Shown one piece after another: positions 51,059-62,974 of a stretch of 64,000 bases of DNA; position 1 is the first letter of the stretch, and each line of letters begins with the position of its first letter. Source of the DNA: Takakia lepidozioides (lineage: Eukaryota > Streptophyta > Takakiopsida > Takakiales > Takakiaceae); the NCBI GenBank assembly GCA_030704615.1, contig CM060732.1, forward strand, positions 67,685,053-67,749,052. The letters run 5' to 3'. The notes beneath the pieces were generated by a model that saw nothing but the letters and a program-made list of their open reading frames with translations, did not search any database and was not told the origin of the DNA. A program made the translations under genes and the position numbers.

Positions 51059-52518
51059 AGAAACCTTCCCACTTGAAGAGCACTGGACCCTTCCAGTTCT
51101 GCCATCGCCAATCAAGTGTTGTCATCTTACCTGCTCTGTTCAACTTTGGGACCACCTGTTTTACAAACAACTGTTTGACAGGGAGAAACTCAAGATACTT
51201 TAGAGTATTTTTGTGCCCATGACAGTCAGGGTATGGAGGAGAGAATGTACCGAACCTGTATTTTCTTGGAAACGTCTCAGGGATATGGCTGGTGAAAAGT
51301 TGCTTATGGCAGTAGTGATTCAACCAGCTCTCGCAATCATAAAGAGAAAAGCAATATGTTTTTCCATCTTTATTGCACAGTCTAGAAAGTATAAGGTGTG
51401 CTAGGCATTTTCAGTTGCTGCTTACAACAAACTGAAGCAGTACAAGTTCTCGGTGGGTTCACACAGACAATAATATTTGTCTTTTGAGCAGAGGTTGGAA
51501 ACTGTTGCTTCTCTATGTATGGGCTCTTTTCATTGGAGAGAAAAGTTCACTGTGCACCTCATAATGTAGTTCAATAATAATCTCAATCTAGTTGTTTTCA
51601 TTTCTTTTGCCAGCATGACTTCGGTGACTATATCCAGTATATCAAAGATATATATCCAACAGCTGCTCTCTTTAGGCAGTGTTGACATTTCTGTGGTTGT
51701 ACCATCTATCTGACGTGTGTCCTGGTGCTCAAGATATTTAGCGGAGAACAACCCTCATCTAGTTGAGCTCCATAGCACTTACACTGCCCAACATTGACTG
51801 TTTTAGGATGGTAATTCAAAAAGATGTTGGTGTATCCTATCAAATTGATCACCCTTAATGCTTCTATACATCACATCCTGTGTAAATTACATATCAAGCA
51901 TTCACCATGTTTGACACCACGAAGGTCTACGCTGTCAAAGACTAGAGACTAATTGACTGTTGGTGATGACCGTGGCAAAGATTGTTTTCTGGTATGTCCA
52001 CCTGACTAAATATCCCAGACCGGACAGCAGCTCCACAAAATCCCATTATGCATGTTGAGCAGTGGAAGCCAATTGGTAAGGGAGACCACCGGTTTCCAGT
52101 TAGCATAGATTTATCATGACCAGTCCAGTCCCCACATAATATCTAGCAACACTTTATGCTTTGCCTTATCATGCAACGTCTAGAGATTGAGTCAGTTGCA
52201 ACTCCACCCAACTCCTTCCTTGAGCCTCTTAGTTGTAGCCTTGAATACGATGAATGCTGAAAAGAATCATGGAAAAGCTTACAACAGACATAGCAACTAA
52301 AAAGGAACAGCCTTCTTCCTCACAATCCAGGTTGAGATAGTAATGCTGAAGAAACTAATCAAATTTTAGAATACAAGAGGTCAGTGATATTGACATAATC
52401 ACAATAGCTAATACTCCTAATTCTGTAGGCTACACCTTCTCCCAGATCCTTTGCGAAGTTAGTAATGTAAACATGGCCGCATACCCAATAAATATGTTAG
52501 AGATCATATCCGTGGACA
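51059..52518. other. 3' flank of CDKB and of the RF3 gene
   Basis: Convergent gene ends meet here. No additional gene is supported. Confidence 0.5.
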
Positions 52519-55500
52519 TTATTTCTTCACAATTGTCTCATCTGGCGGCAATGCATATGGAGCAAGCTCCCCAATACTGGCATGCTCACTCTGCAGATAA
52601 TGAAGAAGGACGTTAGTAAGACCATGAGAAGATAAGTGGCCACACTTTTTGGCAACACGGCAGGGGATTTTTTGAGGTGCCTTCCTTCCCAAGGACACTC
52701 TTTCCCACCCAAAAATGCTTCTGATGAACTACATATTTCCACATGTTGGATTTCAACCCATGACAACCAACAGTTGGTATTTGTCACTGAGGTCAGTTCA
52801 GCTCCCAAGAAATATGGTTAGAACCCAACAGGGAGCTGCTCATGGCACCAAAGTGACAGTGGTTACAAAACTACAGCTACTGTATGGAACTGCCTACTGA
52901 GAGACAAAGAACGACAAAGAAACATTAGAACATCCACAAGGGGTTGGGGTGGAAAGCAACAAAGTGTACTCATAAGACGTTGTTTGCCGTAGCCTTGTGG
53001 CCATTGACCCCGCGCCCAGTTTGAGCGGGAACAAAAGGAACAGAACCTACCTCTGTCAGGGGCTGACGTTGGTAGTAAGACTTACCTTCATATAAAGAAT
53101 TAATCCAGGTTTTCCAGATATCCTCTAGAAATCCCTTCACACAAGCATCAATCTGCTGTGTGTGATTTGCCCAAAAACTAGGCCTCAGGAGGGCCTGGGC
53201 TTTTGGCTCAGACTCGAGACTTTCAAAGTTGGTAAACAGGGGTACAGGCACAATTCCCTTCATAGATTTGAAGAGAGCGTCTCTTTGGTGAGAGAACCCC
53301 GGACAGTGTATCAGAAAATGAATACTGTCTTCAGATTGCCCACACAACGGGCAATTGCACTCTCCCTTTCCTCTCTGCTTCTGTTTGCTGTTCAAAGGTA
53401 GGCTTCCTGCCCTGAGTTTAAATTTCAGTCTAGTGCCGAGAGTGGGTAGACCCTTGAGGTCATCCAAGATGTCCTCCCCCATGTCACTGACTAGAAAGCA
53501 ACAAAGAAAGTTTATAACGAAACAAGAGGCTGGTGTACCAGTAGCTGCGAGACATTCCACTCATTTCGGAACAGCAACACCGGGCGGCCCCACTGCACAC
53601 AAGTGTAACAAAAACAATAACAGAACCCAAGTCAAAATTCCAGTTTTCAATTTTGCTCAATAATGATTTAACCAACAATCTTGAGTCCCAAAAAAATGAA
53701 TATGGCTTGAATGCTTGTCTTAAAATACAGCATAGAAGCTGCAAGAAAGAGATAGAGGTTTTATCGGCTCTCCATTTTCACAGGTTTAAGTCTATGACCA
53801 GAACTCCTTAGGATCAATGCTTCTGGAGGGTAACCTAAGTGACAACCGGTAGTTGGGCATCGTAATTTACTTTGTCTACAGGCAAGAGACCAGACCATGC
53901 CGACAAACGCAAATATATGCTGAAGGAAAGGATAGGAAAGGCCTTACTTGGTCCTTCACAGTAGCGCAGTTGTAGATGCGGCCCACTTTTTCCAAGACAG
54001 GCCAGCCTTCAGTGACCCACCTAGCAACACTGAAGCCAAGGGGCTCAAGTTGTGTCTCTACTCCGTACTCGCTTTGCATTCGATATTGTACAACCTGCAC
54101 CATCATGTACAACAGTACTGAGTGCAATTGTACAGCATTGGCTTAATATCTCAGATGTGAGTTCATAAGGGTCCATTTTAAGCTCTTGCATCCAAAGAAC
54201 ACATCAAAAAAATGACTTTCAAGGGGGTTCGAACTTCAGGGCTCTTCCAAGTTTAGATTTTGCCAATCCAACTGGAACTTAGCAAAGAGAGAAACGAAAA
54301 AAATTCTGTTAATGAGCTCCATCAAATAGGCAATCGACAATAAGCAGTAGACTAATGTTTACTACTCTGGACAGAAAACGTTAAAGTCTCAAGTTAAAGT
54401 TTGTACAAAATATATTATAAAAAGGGTAAAGGTGCTAGCATAGAAAGGACAAGCAACACGGAGTCATACTCCATTCATTGTGGCAAAGACAGATGAGCAT
54501 GAATGTTCTTCCAAATGTTGGAATTGCTGCTCAAATCCAATTGGACGCTTGATGGGCAAGATACACGGAGACTCTCATAAACAGATTCTTCAGAACTATG
54601 ACTACGTCTCACAAAGATGGTCGAGAGAAGTCCAAGAACCTCAAATTGGAGCTGCCCAACGGCTGCCAAAATGGGATCGGTCCTCCCAGAATCCACAGAA
54701 TAGAGCACCTGATGATCCATGCTAACAGAACATTAGCTAGTAAGAAATTGTCAAACTCAACTCTTCACCATCAACAGTTTCTGCCTTGTCGGTCCTAGTG
54801 CTGGGGTAATTCTTGAACATGAAAACTTCATCCTGGGAGTCTTGGGAATAGGCACACAGAGAGAACGCCCAGCGAGAAACATTGAGGGAGATACACAGTA
54901 CATTCAATCATTGGGCGACAAGCAAAATCATGAAAGCTGTCAAAGGAGCAGCACTTGCAACCTTAGAGTACCTGGACAGCCCCTTCCCCGAGTAGTTCAT
55001 TGGTCCCCTTCAGAAATTGCTTGTATTTGGATGGATTTGGATTGCGCATGTAGCAAAAGAGCTCCGGTGAGAACGAAGGAATCCCTGGAAACATCCGTCG
55101 AGGTCCACAGTAGATGGTGTCCCCGATGCAGAAGGCATTCGGATTATTTAGGCCAATTACTGCAAGACCACGGGGGACAAATACAACAAAATTGAGTGCG
55201 AACAAAAAAATCACCTAATTTTGCTGAGTATCAAATACCTGCTGCTAGCAAGATCTGTTACCAAATTGCTATGCATGTCATCAAGCTTACCAAATTGTCC
55301 TATTCTTCTATCTATCACGTGCTTACCATCTCCAGCGTACCCTGTCTCCATGGTGGAGCGATCTTGTGCAAACATCTTCTGTGGCCTTGTCAATGTAAGG
55401 GTCTTGCCATTCCTAGCTAGTTGCACCTTCATGCCCTTGCTAAATCGACCTGCCGCCATGTGAAAAAGGTGAGAATAGGAGACCTTCTCTGTTTAACAAG

Positions 55501-58500
55501 TGTCAAAAAATCTGAACTAATCAAACACGAGCTTAGCTACTGATTGTGCAAACCCACAAATCCGAATCCCCAATGTCCAAATTAATAGATACAATAGTTT
55601 CAGGGTTAACTGACCAGAGCATACGCGCACAAAGGCCACCTTATCACGGTGCTTGGGATCCATGTTTGCCTGCAGCTGCACCCACCCAAACCCAAACATA
55701 AGGCCTGTTTCACATTCAGTCATTTGCACTATCCCCCTTAACAAGCCTGCAGAGTGCATTGGCATGGCAGTGCATACCACCTCACTGCCTTCAGCAAAGA
55801 AGCATACAATTTTGAGATTGGGTGGCAGGACTTACTTTGAAGACAAAACCAGTGAAGTGTGGATATTCAGGTTCAACTTCTCCGACATCACTTTTATGAG
55901 GGCCAGGTTGAATAGCATACTCCAGAAAGCTCTCCAGAAACAATTTCACCTATAATCAATAAAACCCACAGACATTACCTGACTGACATTTAAACCTGAC
56001 AACATGTATAGAACACCAAACTACTAGGCATGAGGGAGGAGTCCAATGAATCATTGGACGTGCAACCACAGCTCATGGGCAGGTGGCCAATTGTGTCTCC
56101 AATTTGTGACTACCTAATGCATAATCTCTTTACTGGAGGTATAAATAGCATGATCAACAGGCCAAATGACAGACAATGGCTATCGATCTGGCAGACTAAA
56201 ATTTTCCTAGCCCACAGCTGCATGACAATTATGGATCCCTAATCAAAGGTTACTGCGGTTCATAGCAGTAACAGGGGACAGTCAATTCCATAGCGAAAGC
56301 GTGCAAGGGTTAAAAAAAGGAAAACATTGCTATCTTTACCACAACAACTTCTGAAATCATCCCAACTCTTACCCCGAAATTGTTCATAGCACTGCCAAAA
56401 TAGACAGGGGAAAGGTCCCCAGAGTGGATCTTGGCCATGTCCAGTGGGGGCGTCAGCTCCTCCAGAAGTTCTATCTCCTCCTGAATCTCGTGAGTGGCAG
56501 ATATCAGTGTGTTAACTTGACCAAAACTGAAGCCCACAGCCCTTAGAGGACCAACAAAAAATTTAGACACTGATGTTACCCCTGATCATACAACAGTACG
56601 AACATTAGAACCTACAGAACTCTAAGACCAACCAGAATGACCACCCTACTACTTTCTCTGCTCATACAACGGACAGCATGGTAAGGCTGACCTGCAGTTG
56701 TTGGTACAGGTCTTCAGCAATGATATGTTCAAGTGAGGGATCACCCCATGGAAGCACCCACACTTTTGCTTCAGTACTGCCATGCTTTTCACCCTTTTCA
56801 AACAGGTGCACCTCCTGCCTTGGTCGATAGTACACACCCACAAACCTGGGAATGTAGACCAGGCATACCATGAATACAACTGGACAGTGGAACACTATCT
56901 CCCTCTGGACCTCCTTTGGGCAGGGACAATTTCTATCTTCTTTCTCTTCATCCTACGGGACCTGTTATGACCCCCATGGATGTACTATACTATTGTCTAC
57001 TCCGAGATAGCAATCTCTCACAGGGTGTTCAATTACGAGGATCAGAAATGCTTAGCAACATATCTGCATGAGGAGTCACCCTGAGACAATCCCTTAAGCA
57101 ATAGTTGTTCTTGAGCTGCTTGTGGAGGGCCCCTCTCTTTCTTGTTTGAATGGGAGGAGAACTGAATGAAGCCTCTTCAGTCACATGCAAGGCTCACTCT
57201 GTTAGTTGGATCTACCTGGCTATAGAAAGTTGGCACTGCCTTCCATAGTAGCTCTGGTAAGCTCATAACTGTACAGCAGAGAGAGAAAGAAACGAATGAA
57301 ATGATACTTTATAACGTCCTTGGAAAGCTCAAAGAGCTTATGGGATGGGAAGGCATGACCTCTCCCACTTCCTTAACTTTTCTGCTGCCCAGAATGGTCA
57401 CCGGCATACACGGCCACAAGGCTTTGGCAACAAGTCCAATAAATTCAAAATCCAAAATGATGATATACCTGTCGCCTGATCCAATTGGCCAGTTGACAGG
57501 GTAGGTAGCCAGCCCAAATTCCTTTTCAATTTGATCCAAAAGCTCCAAGGGCTCCAGTGCAGGGCGGTCCATCTTGTTCATGAAGGTAAAAATTGGCAAC
57601 TTACGCATTCTGCATACCTGGATGATTCCATACGTAAACATCACAGATCATGAGTCCAAAGCAACCCCAGATAACAGCACCGCACACTGACGCAAACTTT
57701 GCAGTTTCTCCATGAGGGGAAGTAGCAGTGTCAGTTTCAACTTTTCCAGACCTTAGGGTTCAGCTATTGAGAATGTTGAGTTGCACTGACCTCAAAGAGC
57801 TTCCTGGTCTGCGGCTCCAAGCCCTTGCCTCCATCCACCAGCATCACTGCATTGTCTGCCGCTGCCAATGTCCTAATCAAAGGTACAGTAGTTTACAGGA
57901 TCAAATAATGAGCAATTAAGAACAAATCGACAGTAACCCTTGTATAGACATGGGTTTATGCTCACACCCAGTCTGTAGCAGGAATACTTCTCTCTGAAAT
58001 AGAACCCTCGTACTCTTGAGGCCACAGTGATATTATGATGCACAAAGCCCTTTCAGGCCAACATTTAAGTGCCCAGACTGCATCTTATTGTCCAAATTAT
58101 CCAACAAAAACCTGCTCTTTTGGTGAATTTGAAGCAGATACATGTTGTTGACCAAGAGATATTGCAACAAAAGCTATGATGCATTGACAATCTGCAACCA
58201 TTGTACGCAGTCTGGACTCAAAAGGCTCACCGATATGTATCTTCCCCGAAATCTCGATGCCCGGGTGTATCAAGGAGGGTGATTTGATACCCTTGGCTTT
58301 CAAACACTAGTGCAGTTGATGTGATAGAGATACCTGCATCACAGACCAACCAACCTCTTGTCAGTATGGAGAGTCGTCTGCCAAAAACTATCCCTCTCTG
58401 TCAGACAAGTATGGTAGAAACCCCACATCTGGGTCTGGGAGGGTGGACATCCTGCAGCAACTATGCACTCTCGATCGTGAGTAGCAAAAGTCTGATGGCA

Positions 58501-58990
58501 CAGGCTCCGGGAAAGCCTGCAGCATTTGGTAGAAAACCCCATTATCTGCCTCATCATCCCTGCCCCCCAACCCCTCTCAGTATACGCTAAGAGCAAACTA
58601 AGCATTTGTCAGCTCATGAATGTGGTTCTGATCCTTCTTATGATGCCAGAAGTTGCCCCAATATAAACACATTTCGTATCTATTTCATATATCATATTTG
58701 TCTCGCCTTTTTGTAGTAAAAAGGCCATGTGAGCAAAGTCCGCTTAGCACTCTTTCACATTTGTTATGTAAGACCGCGCCTATCTAAGACATGTTTAGAT
58801 GATTACAAAGACAACTCGGCAACACCAACAAGGCAAGAAATACAGTAGTGGACATGGGGTCAAGCTGAGGAGCCATACCCCTCTGCTGTTCAAGCTCCAT
58901 CCAGTCAGAGGTCGCATGACGGGCAGCTCTACGGGCCTTCACAGCCCCAGCCTCATGAATAGCTCCCCCATACAGTAGTAGCTTTTCTGT
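52519..58990 (-). CDS. prfC-like: Bacterial-type peptide chain release factor 3 (RF3), 5' end not in view
   Basis: Fourteen exons on the minus strand: 58990-58879, 58333-58231, 57872-57791, 57617-57469, 56845-56692, 56516-56373, 55949-55836, 55675-55615, 55449-55327, 55159-54972, 54708-54640, 54094-53948, 53592-53539 and 52590-52519 (1572 nt, 523 aa). RF3 marks: [31 protein letters not shown], switch [82 protein letters not shown]...[19 protein letters not shown], and the end [19 protein letters not shown]3 is a GTPase that recycles RF1/RF2 from ribosomes. A nuclear gene of this type most likely serves plastids. The first exon, with transit peptide and P-loop, should lie upstream, probably beyond the LINE at 59.7 kb. 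The acceptor of exon 56516 reads AA instead of AG, which may disable the gene. Confidence 0.9.
52952..53506 (-). mobile_element. 5'-truncated LINE-A insertion in the last RF3 intron
   Basis: 52965-53493 is nearly identical to the last 520 bp of the LINE-A copy (62.43-62.96 kb), including the CCHC-like finger ([19 protein letters not shown]) and the ORF end. GAAAGCAACAAAG occurs exactly at both sides (52952-52964 and 53494-53506), a 13-bp target duplication. The 3' junction is GAGTACA, about five bases after the ORF stop, with no poly(A). Confidence 0.9.
56990..57130 (+). mobile_element. Degenerate LINE-B 3' fragment in an RF3 intron
   Basis: It contains TATGAGGATCAGAAATGCTT-like sequence (TTACGAGGATCAGAAATGC), CTGCATGAGG and AGACAATCCCTTAAGCAATAG, matching the LINE-B ORF end. 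Confidence 0.6.
57283..57350 (-). mobile_element. LINE-B 3' UTR fragment in an RF3 intron
   Basis: The reverse complement reads CCCATAAGCTCTTTGAGC and GGACGTTATAAAG followed by ATTTC-like repeats. Just beyond, 57400-57430 on the plus strand resembles the LINE-A ORF2 end (GGCCACAAGGCT), hinting at another inverted junction. Confidence 0.55.
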
Positions 58991-58999
58991 CTGGACATC

Positions 59000-59683
59000 A
59001 CAACAAGAGGCTGCTGAGTAAATCACTTCAAAGTTACCATAACTGTGAGGATGTTCAATTGGGTAGTAAACTTGCGTAGAATATACAGCAAACCTGACTC
59101 CCGTGCACAATACCTGACTTCAAGTGCCTTACAAAATATGGTTATCCATGCCCATCCCCATTTCTCTCACTCCGTCACTGTCTTGCTTTCTCCAGATCGA
59201 TAGTCAGAGGACTAAGACCAGCAGAGTTGAATAAGCTCTCCCTATCTTTAGTGGTTCTACTGTGATGTTCTGTTGTGTCTATGGCTCCTGCGTCCTTGTA
59301 AATTTTGTTCTTTACCACTCTCTTTCCATTTTTTTCATCTTCTATCTAGATAGTGTGAGTGGCACTCTCTCTTCTGTTGCCACACTGGGGCTAGCGGCAG
59401 TGCTGCAGTTAATTTTGTGGTTGCTAGAATAATGTCTAGACCACGTTGAACAAGACATTCATTCCCTGTAATCAGATTATCTTTGGCTGTGTACTTGATC
59501 GATCTCTTCTGAATGGCAAAGAGTGAGTCATTATATCATTTTCTCTCTCATTCCCCCCACATAACAATGAATGAGTAGTCCTGTGGTTCTACGATCCTGT
59601 TTTGCCAAGTAATTCTACAGTTCTGTTCTATTGTGTGTCGCTTCAGGTTTACTAGTTATTTCTAATTTTCTAGGAATTATAAC

Positions 59684-59684
<1 letters not shown>
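59000..59684. other. Probably RF3 intron sequence
   Basis: I searched the minus strand for the RF3 P-loop exon and found none. Confidence 0.4.

Positions 59685-59739
<55 letters not shown>
59685..59739. repeat. (CT)n microsatellite at the LINE-A 5' edge
   Basis: An uninterrupted CT dinucleotide run of about 55 bp. Its right edge TCTCTCTCTGCGTT (59731-59744) is repeated as TCTCTCTCTGCATT at 62961-62974. Confidence 0.9.
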
Positions 59740-59741
<2 letters not shown>

Positions 59742-59744
59742 GTT

Positions 59745-62700
59745 ATCTCCCTGTCCTCTAGGAAGCCTATTGACATTGGGTGGACTTGAAACGGGAGTAC
59801 ATTAATGTCTCTGTGACTAAATGCCGGCCTTGTGACCTCGTGTCCTTGTTTGTTTCGACCTGAAGCAAAGCAGGTAGTGCATTGGATTTAGTTGGAAAGC
59901 TTGGGGCCTTTCCCTCTTTAGAATATGCCTACACGGGCCATTCCCTGCAACTCCCTGGAGTGTGATCTCTGAATGGTAACAAGCGGACTCCTACCGCTTG
60001 GGGGCAGCCCCTCCACCCAAATTGGGCAGTCGTATGCTCTGTCTAGCATACTCGGCACTTGGGCTCGGGTTGGTTCCTGTGCTTAAATTATGGCCTGCGA
60101 AAACAATCAAAAATTTAGCTCCTATCAACATCAACACTCCTCAGGGTGATCCCTGGGAATTGGTTACTTATGCCAAATCTAGGGCTTCATGTGTAGTTTT
60201 TGGGGTGAATCCCAGGATGGACGATGTGTCCTTTAAAACTACATGCTCTAGCTTAGGCTTGGATTTCATGGCTAATGGTACCATCTCGAGACTTGATAAC
60301 AGGGGTACGTTGAAGGTTGCAATGACCAAAAGTGCTTCTAATAGAGTCCCGCATCAATTCAATCTCAAAATAAGTTCGTCCCTTGACTGGCTGGAGAGCG
60401 GTCTTAGACATTGGTGATTCAATGGGGCGCTCTAGGAAGACAACCAAGGGCAACAACTTCAACTTGAGAGTTTCTAATCGGTTTGATGCTCTGGATGAGG
60501 TTGAATCCAAACAGCCAGAAGGACAAGATGCCCCTAAGTGTACGGAACCTGAACGTCCTGAATCTGAAGGATTTGGTACTCTGAATGGTTTACCAATCCT
60601 CAAGGTTTACACAAGACGAACAAATTCTATACACGGGGTAATTGTCCCCAAGCCGTCAGATGGACAATCTGTCCCTAAGTGTGCAGAGCCTGAACGTCGT
60701 GTAACTGAAGGATTTGGTACTCTAAGTGGTTTACCAATCCTCAAAGTCTACACAAGACGAGCAAAATCTATACACGGGGTAATTGTCCCCAAGCAGTCTG
60801 ACGGACAATCTGCCCCTATGTAAAGATATCAATCTGCCCTGATGAACTGGAGTATATTTCAATGGCTTATAATGCTCCCATTAGTTCTTCTGAGATTGTG
60901 GAAGCAATTGAACATTTAAATGGATATAAAGCTGGTGGACCTGATGGTATTGTCAACGAGCTTATCAAGCACGGTGGCGATCCCATGATAGAGACCCTAG
61001 TTCTCCTCTTTAACCTTATCTGGAAGACTGAAATGATGCCCTTTCGCTGGCGACAGGGGGTCATTGTCAATCTATACAAGAAGGGTGACAGAGAAGAACC
61101 GGGGAACTACCGTGGCATCACGCTCCTCAATGCTGTTGGCAAGACATTCTGCAGAGTTATAAGTACTCGTCTCAAGGTTGATCTGGAGTCTAGAGGTTGT
61201 TTCCACGAAGGCCAAGCTGGCTTTCGGCGAAACAGGGGCTGTGTGGATCATATCTTCACTCTAAGCCAGATTATCCAGGGAAGGAAAAAAGAAGGGAAAC
61301 CCACTTATGTCTTTTTCCTGGATGTCAAAATGGCTTATGACACAGTGTGGAGAGATGGCCTATGGTTCCGCCTCTGGTCTTGTGGGATCAAGGGAAAGTG
61401 GAGAGTTGTCCACAACTTGTATGCTCACACCAAAAGCTGTGTCACTGTTAACGGACAGAAGTCCAACTTCTTTGACATAGACCAAGGTGTAGCTCAAGGA
61501 TGTACTCTCTCCCCTCTGCTCTTCAATGTTTTCATCAATCAACTCCTCGAGGATGTGGAAAGTGAGGGATTTGGGTTAAGGGTGGGTGATACCACCATAC
61601 CAGCCCTTATGTTTGCGGATGACTTCGCAGGCATAGGGGAGACTCCAACCAATCTCCAGGAGTTGATTGATTGCGCGAAGAGATACTTTGATCTTTGGGG
61701 GCTAGAGGCTAATGTCAGCAAATGAGCAGTGGTAGCATTCAACGACAGAGGAGAGGGAGGAAGTGATCTTAAGTGGCAGTGGGGTAGCCAAGAGATCCCG
61801 GTCCTCCCTTCCTACACTTACCTGGGCGTTGAGTTCTCCTCCAAATGAATTGGGATGCACATATCCGGAAAGTTGTTCAAACTGGCAAGGGCAAAGCTCT
61901 GGGGCTCACTAAATTTTTCCACTGCAGAGGGGTCAACTCTGAGGTTAAGAAAACCATGCTTTGTCGCATTATTAGACCTGCCTTGGAGTACGGATCTGCT
62001 ATATGGGTTGATAACTCCAACCAGGCTAAGTCTCTAGAATCCATTCAAGTGGGGGTGCTTAAGGAGTGTATGTCAGCATGCTCCAAAACAGCCAATGTGG
62101 CTGTTCGGGGTGAGTTTGGCATTCCGTCCTTAAGCTCCCGACGAGATGAATTCAAGGTCAGATGGTGGGGTCAGCTGCAACATATGCCCAACACCAGATA
62201 TCCTAAGTTAATCGACTCTATATCTTGGAAACAGGACCGCCCTGTCAAACAGGCTAAGTCCTGGCAGAAGAGAGTACAAGAGATCCTCAAGGACCTGGAC
62301 CTGGATCCGCAAGTCTTGACCCTGCTGGATAAATCTGACTTAGAGGCTGTAGTATCCGCAGCCATGTCTGTTGCCATGAGATTGTCTGATGAAAATGAAG
62401 TTAGGCAGAAAACTTCCCTGAACTTGTTTCCAGTCTGTGACATGGGGGAGGACATCTTGGATGACCTCAAGGGTCTACCCACTCTCGGCACTAGACTGAA
62501 ATTTAAACTCAGGGCAGGAAGCCTACCTTTGAACAGCAAACAGAAGCAGAGAGGAAAGGGAGAGTGCAATTGCCCGTTGTGTGGGCAATCTGAAGACAGT
62601 ATTCATTTTCTGATACACTGTCCGGGGTTCTCTCACCAAAGAGACGCTCTCTTCAAATCTATTAAGGGAATTGTGCCTGTACCCCTGTTTACCAACTTTG

Positions 62701-62960
62701 AAAGTCTCGAGGCTGAGCCAAAAGCCCAGGCCCTCCTGAGGCCTAGTTTTTGGGCAAATCACACACAGCAGATTGATGCTTGTGTGAAGGGATTTCTAGA
62801 GGATATCTGGAAAACCCGGATTAATTCTTTATATGGAGGTAAGTCTTACTACCAACGTCAGCCCCTGACAGAGGTAGGTTCTGTCCCTTTTGTTCCCGCT
62901 CAAACTGGGCGCAGGGTCAATGGCCACAAGGCTACGGCAAACAACGTCTTATGAGTACAA
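59745..62960 (+). mobile_element. LINE family A, internally deleted and inactive
   Basis: From 5' to 3': a frame at 59998-60417 of unknown function; an ORF1-like frame at 60383-60823 with a 141-bp tandem repeat (60518, 60659, partial 60800; GFGTLNGLPILKVYTRR in each); reverse transcriptase from 60862 (YKAGGPDGI, NYRGITLLNAVGKTF, FLDVKMAYDTVW, AQGCTLSPLLFNV, the active site FADD); connection domain; and a C-terminal finger [19 protein letters not shown]. Two in-frame TGA codons (61723 and about 61845) and a frame change break ORF2. The endonuclease domain expected before the reverse transcriptase is missing. The element ends GAGTACA. 14-bp flanks match at 13 positions. Confidence 0.85.
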
Positions 62961-62974
62961 TCTCTCTCTGCATT

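Noticed and set aside
59998-60417. An independent host gene upstream of the LINE reverse transcriptase
   Set aside because: It lies inside the target duplications of LINE-A, in the orientation of the element, so it is better read as element sequence.
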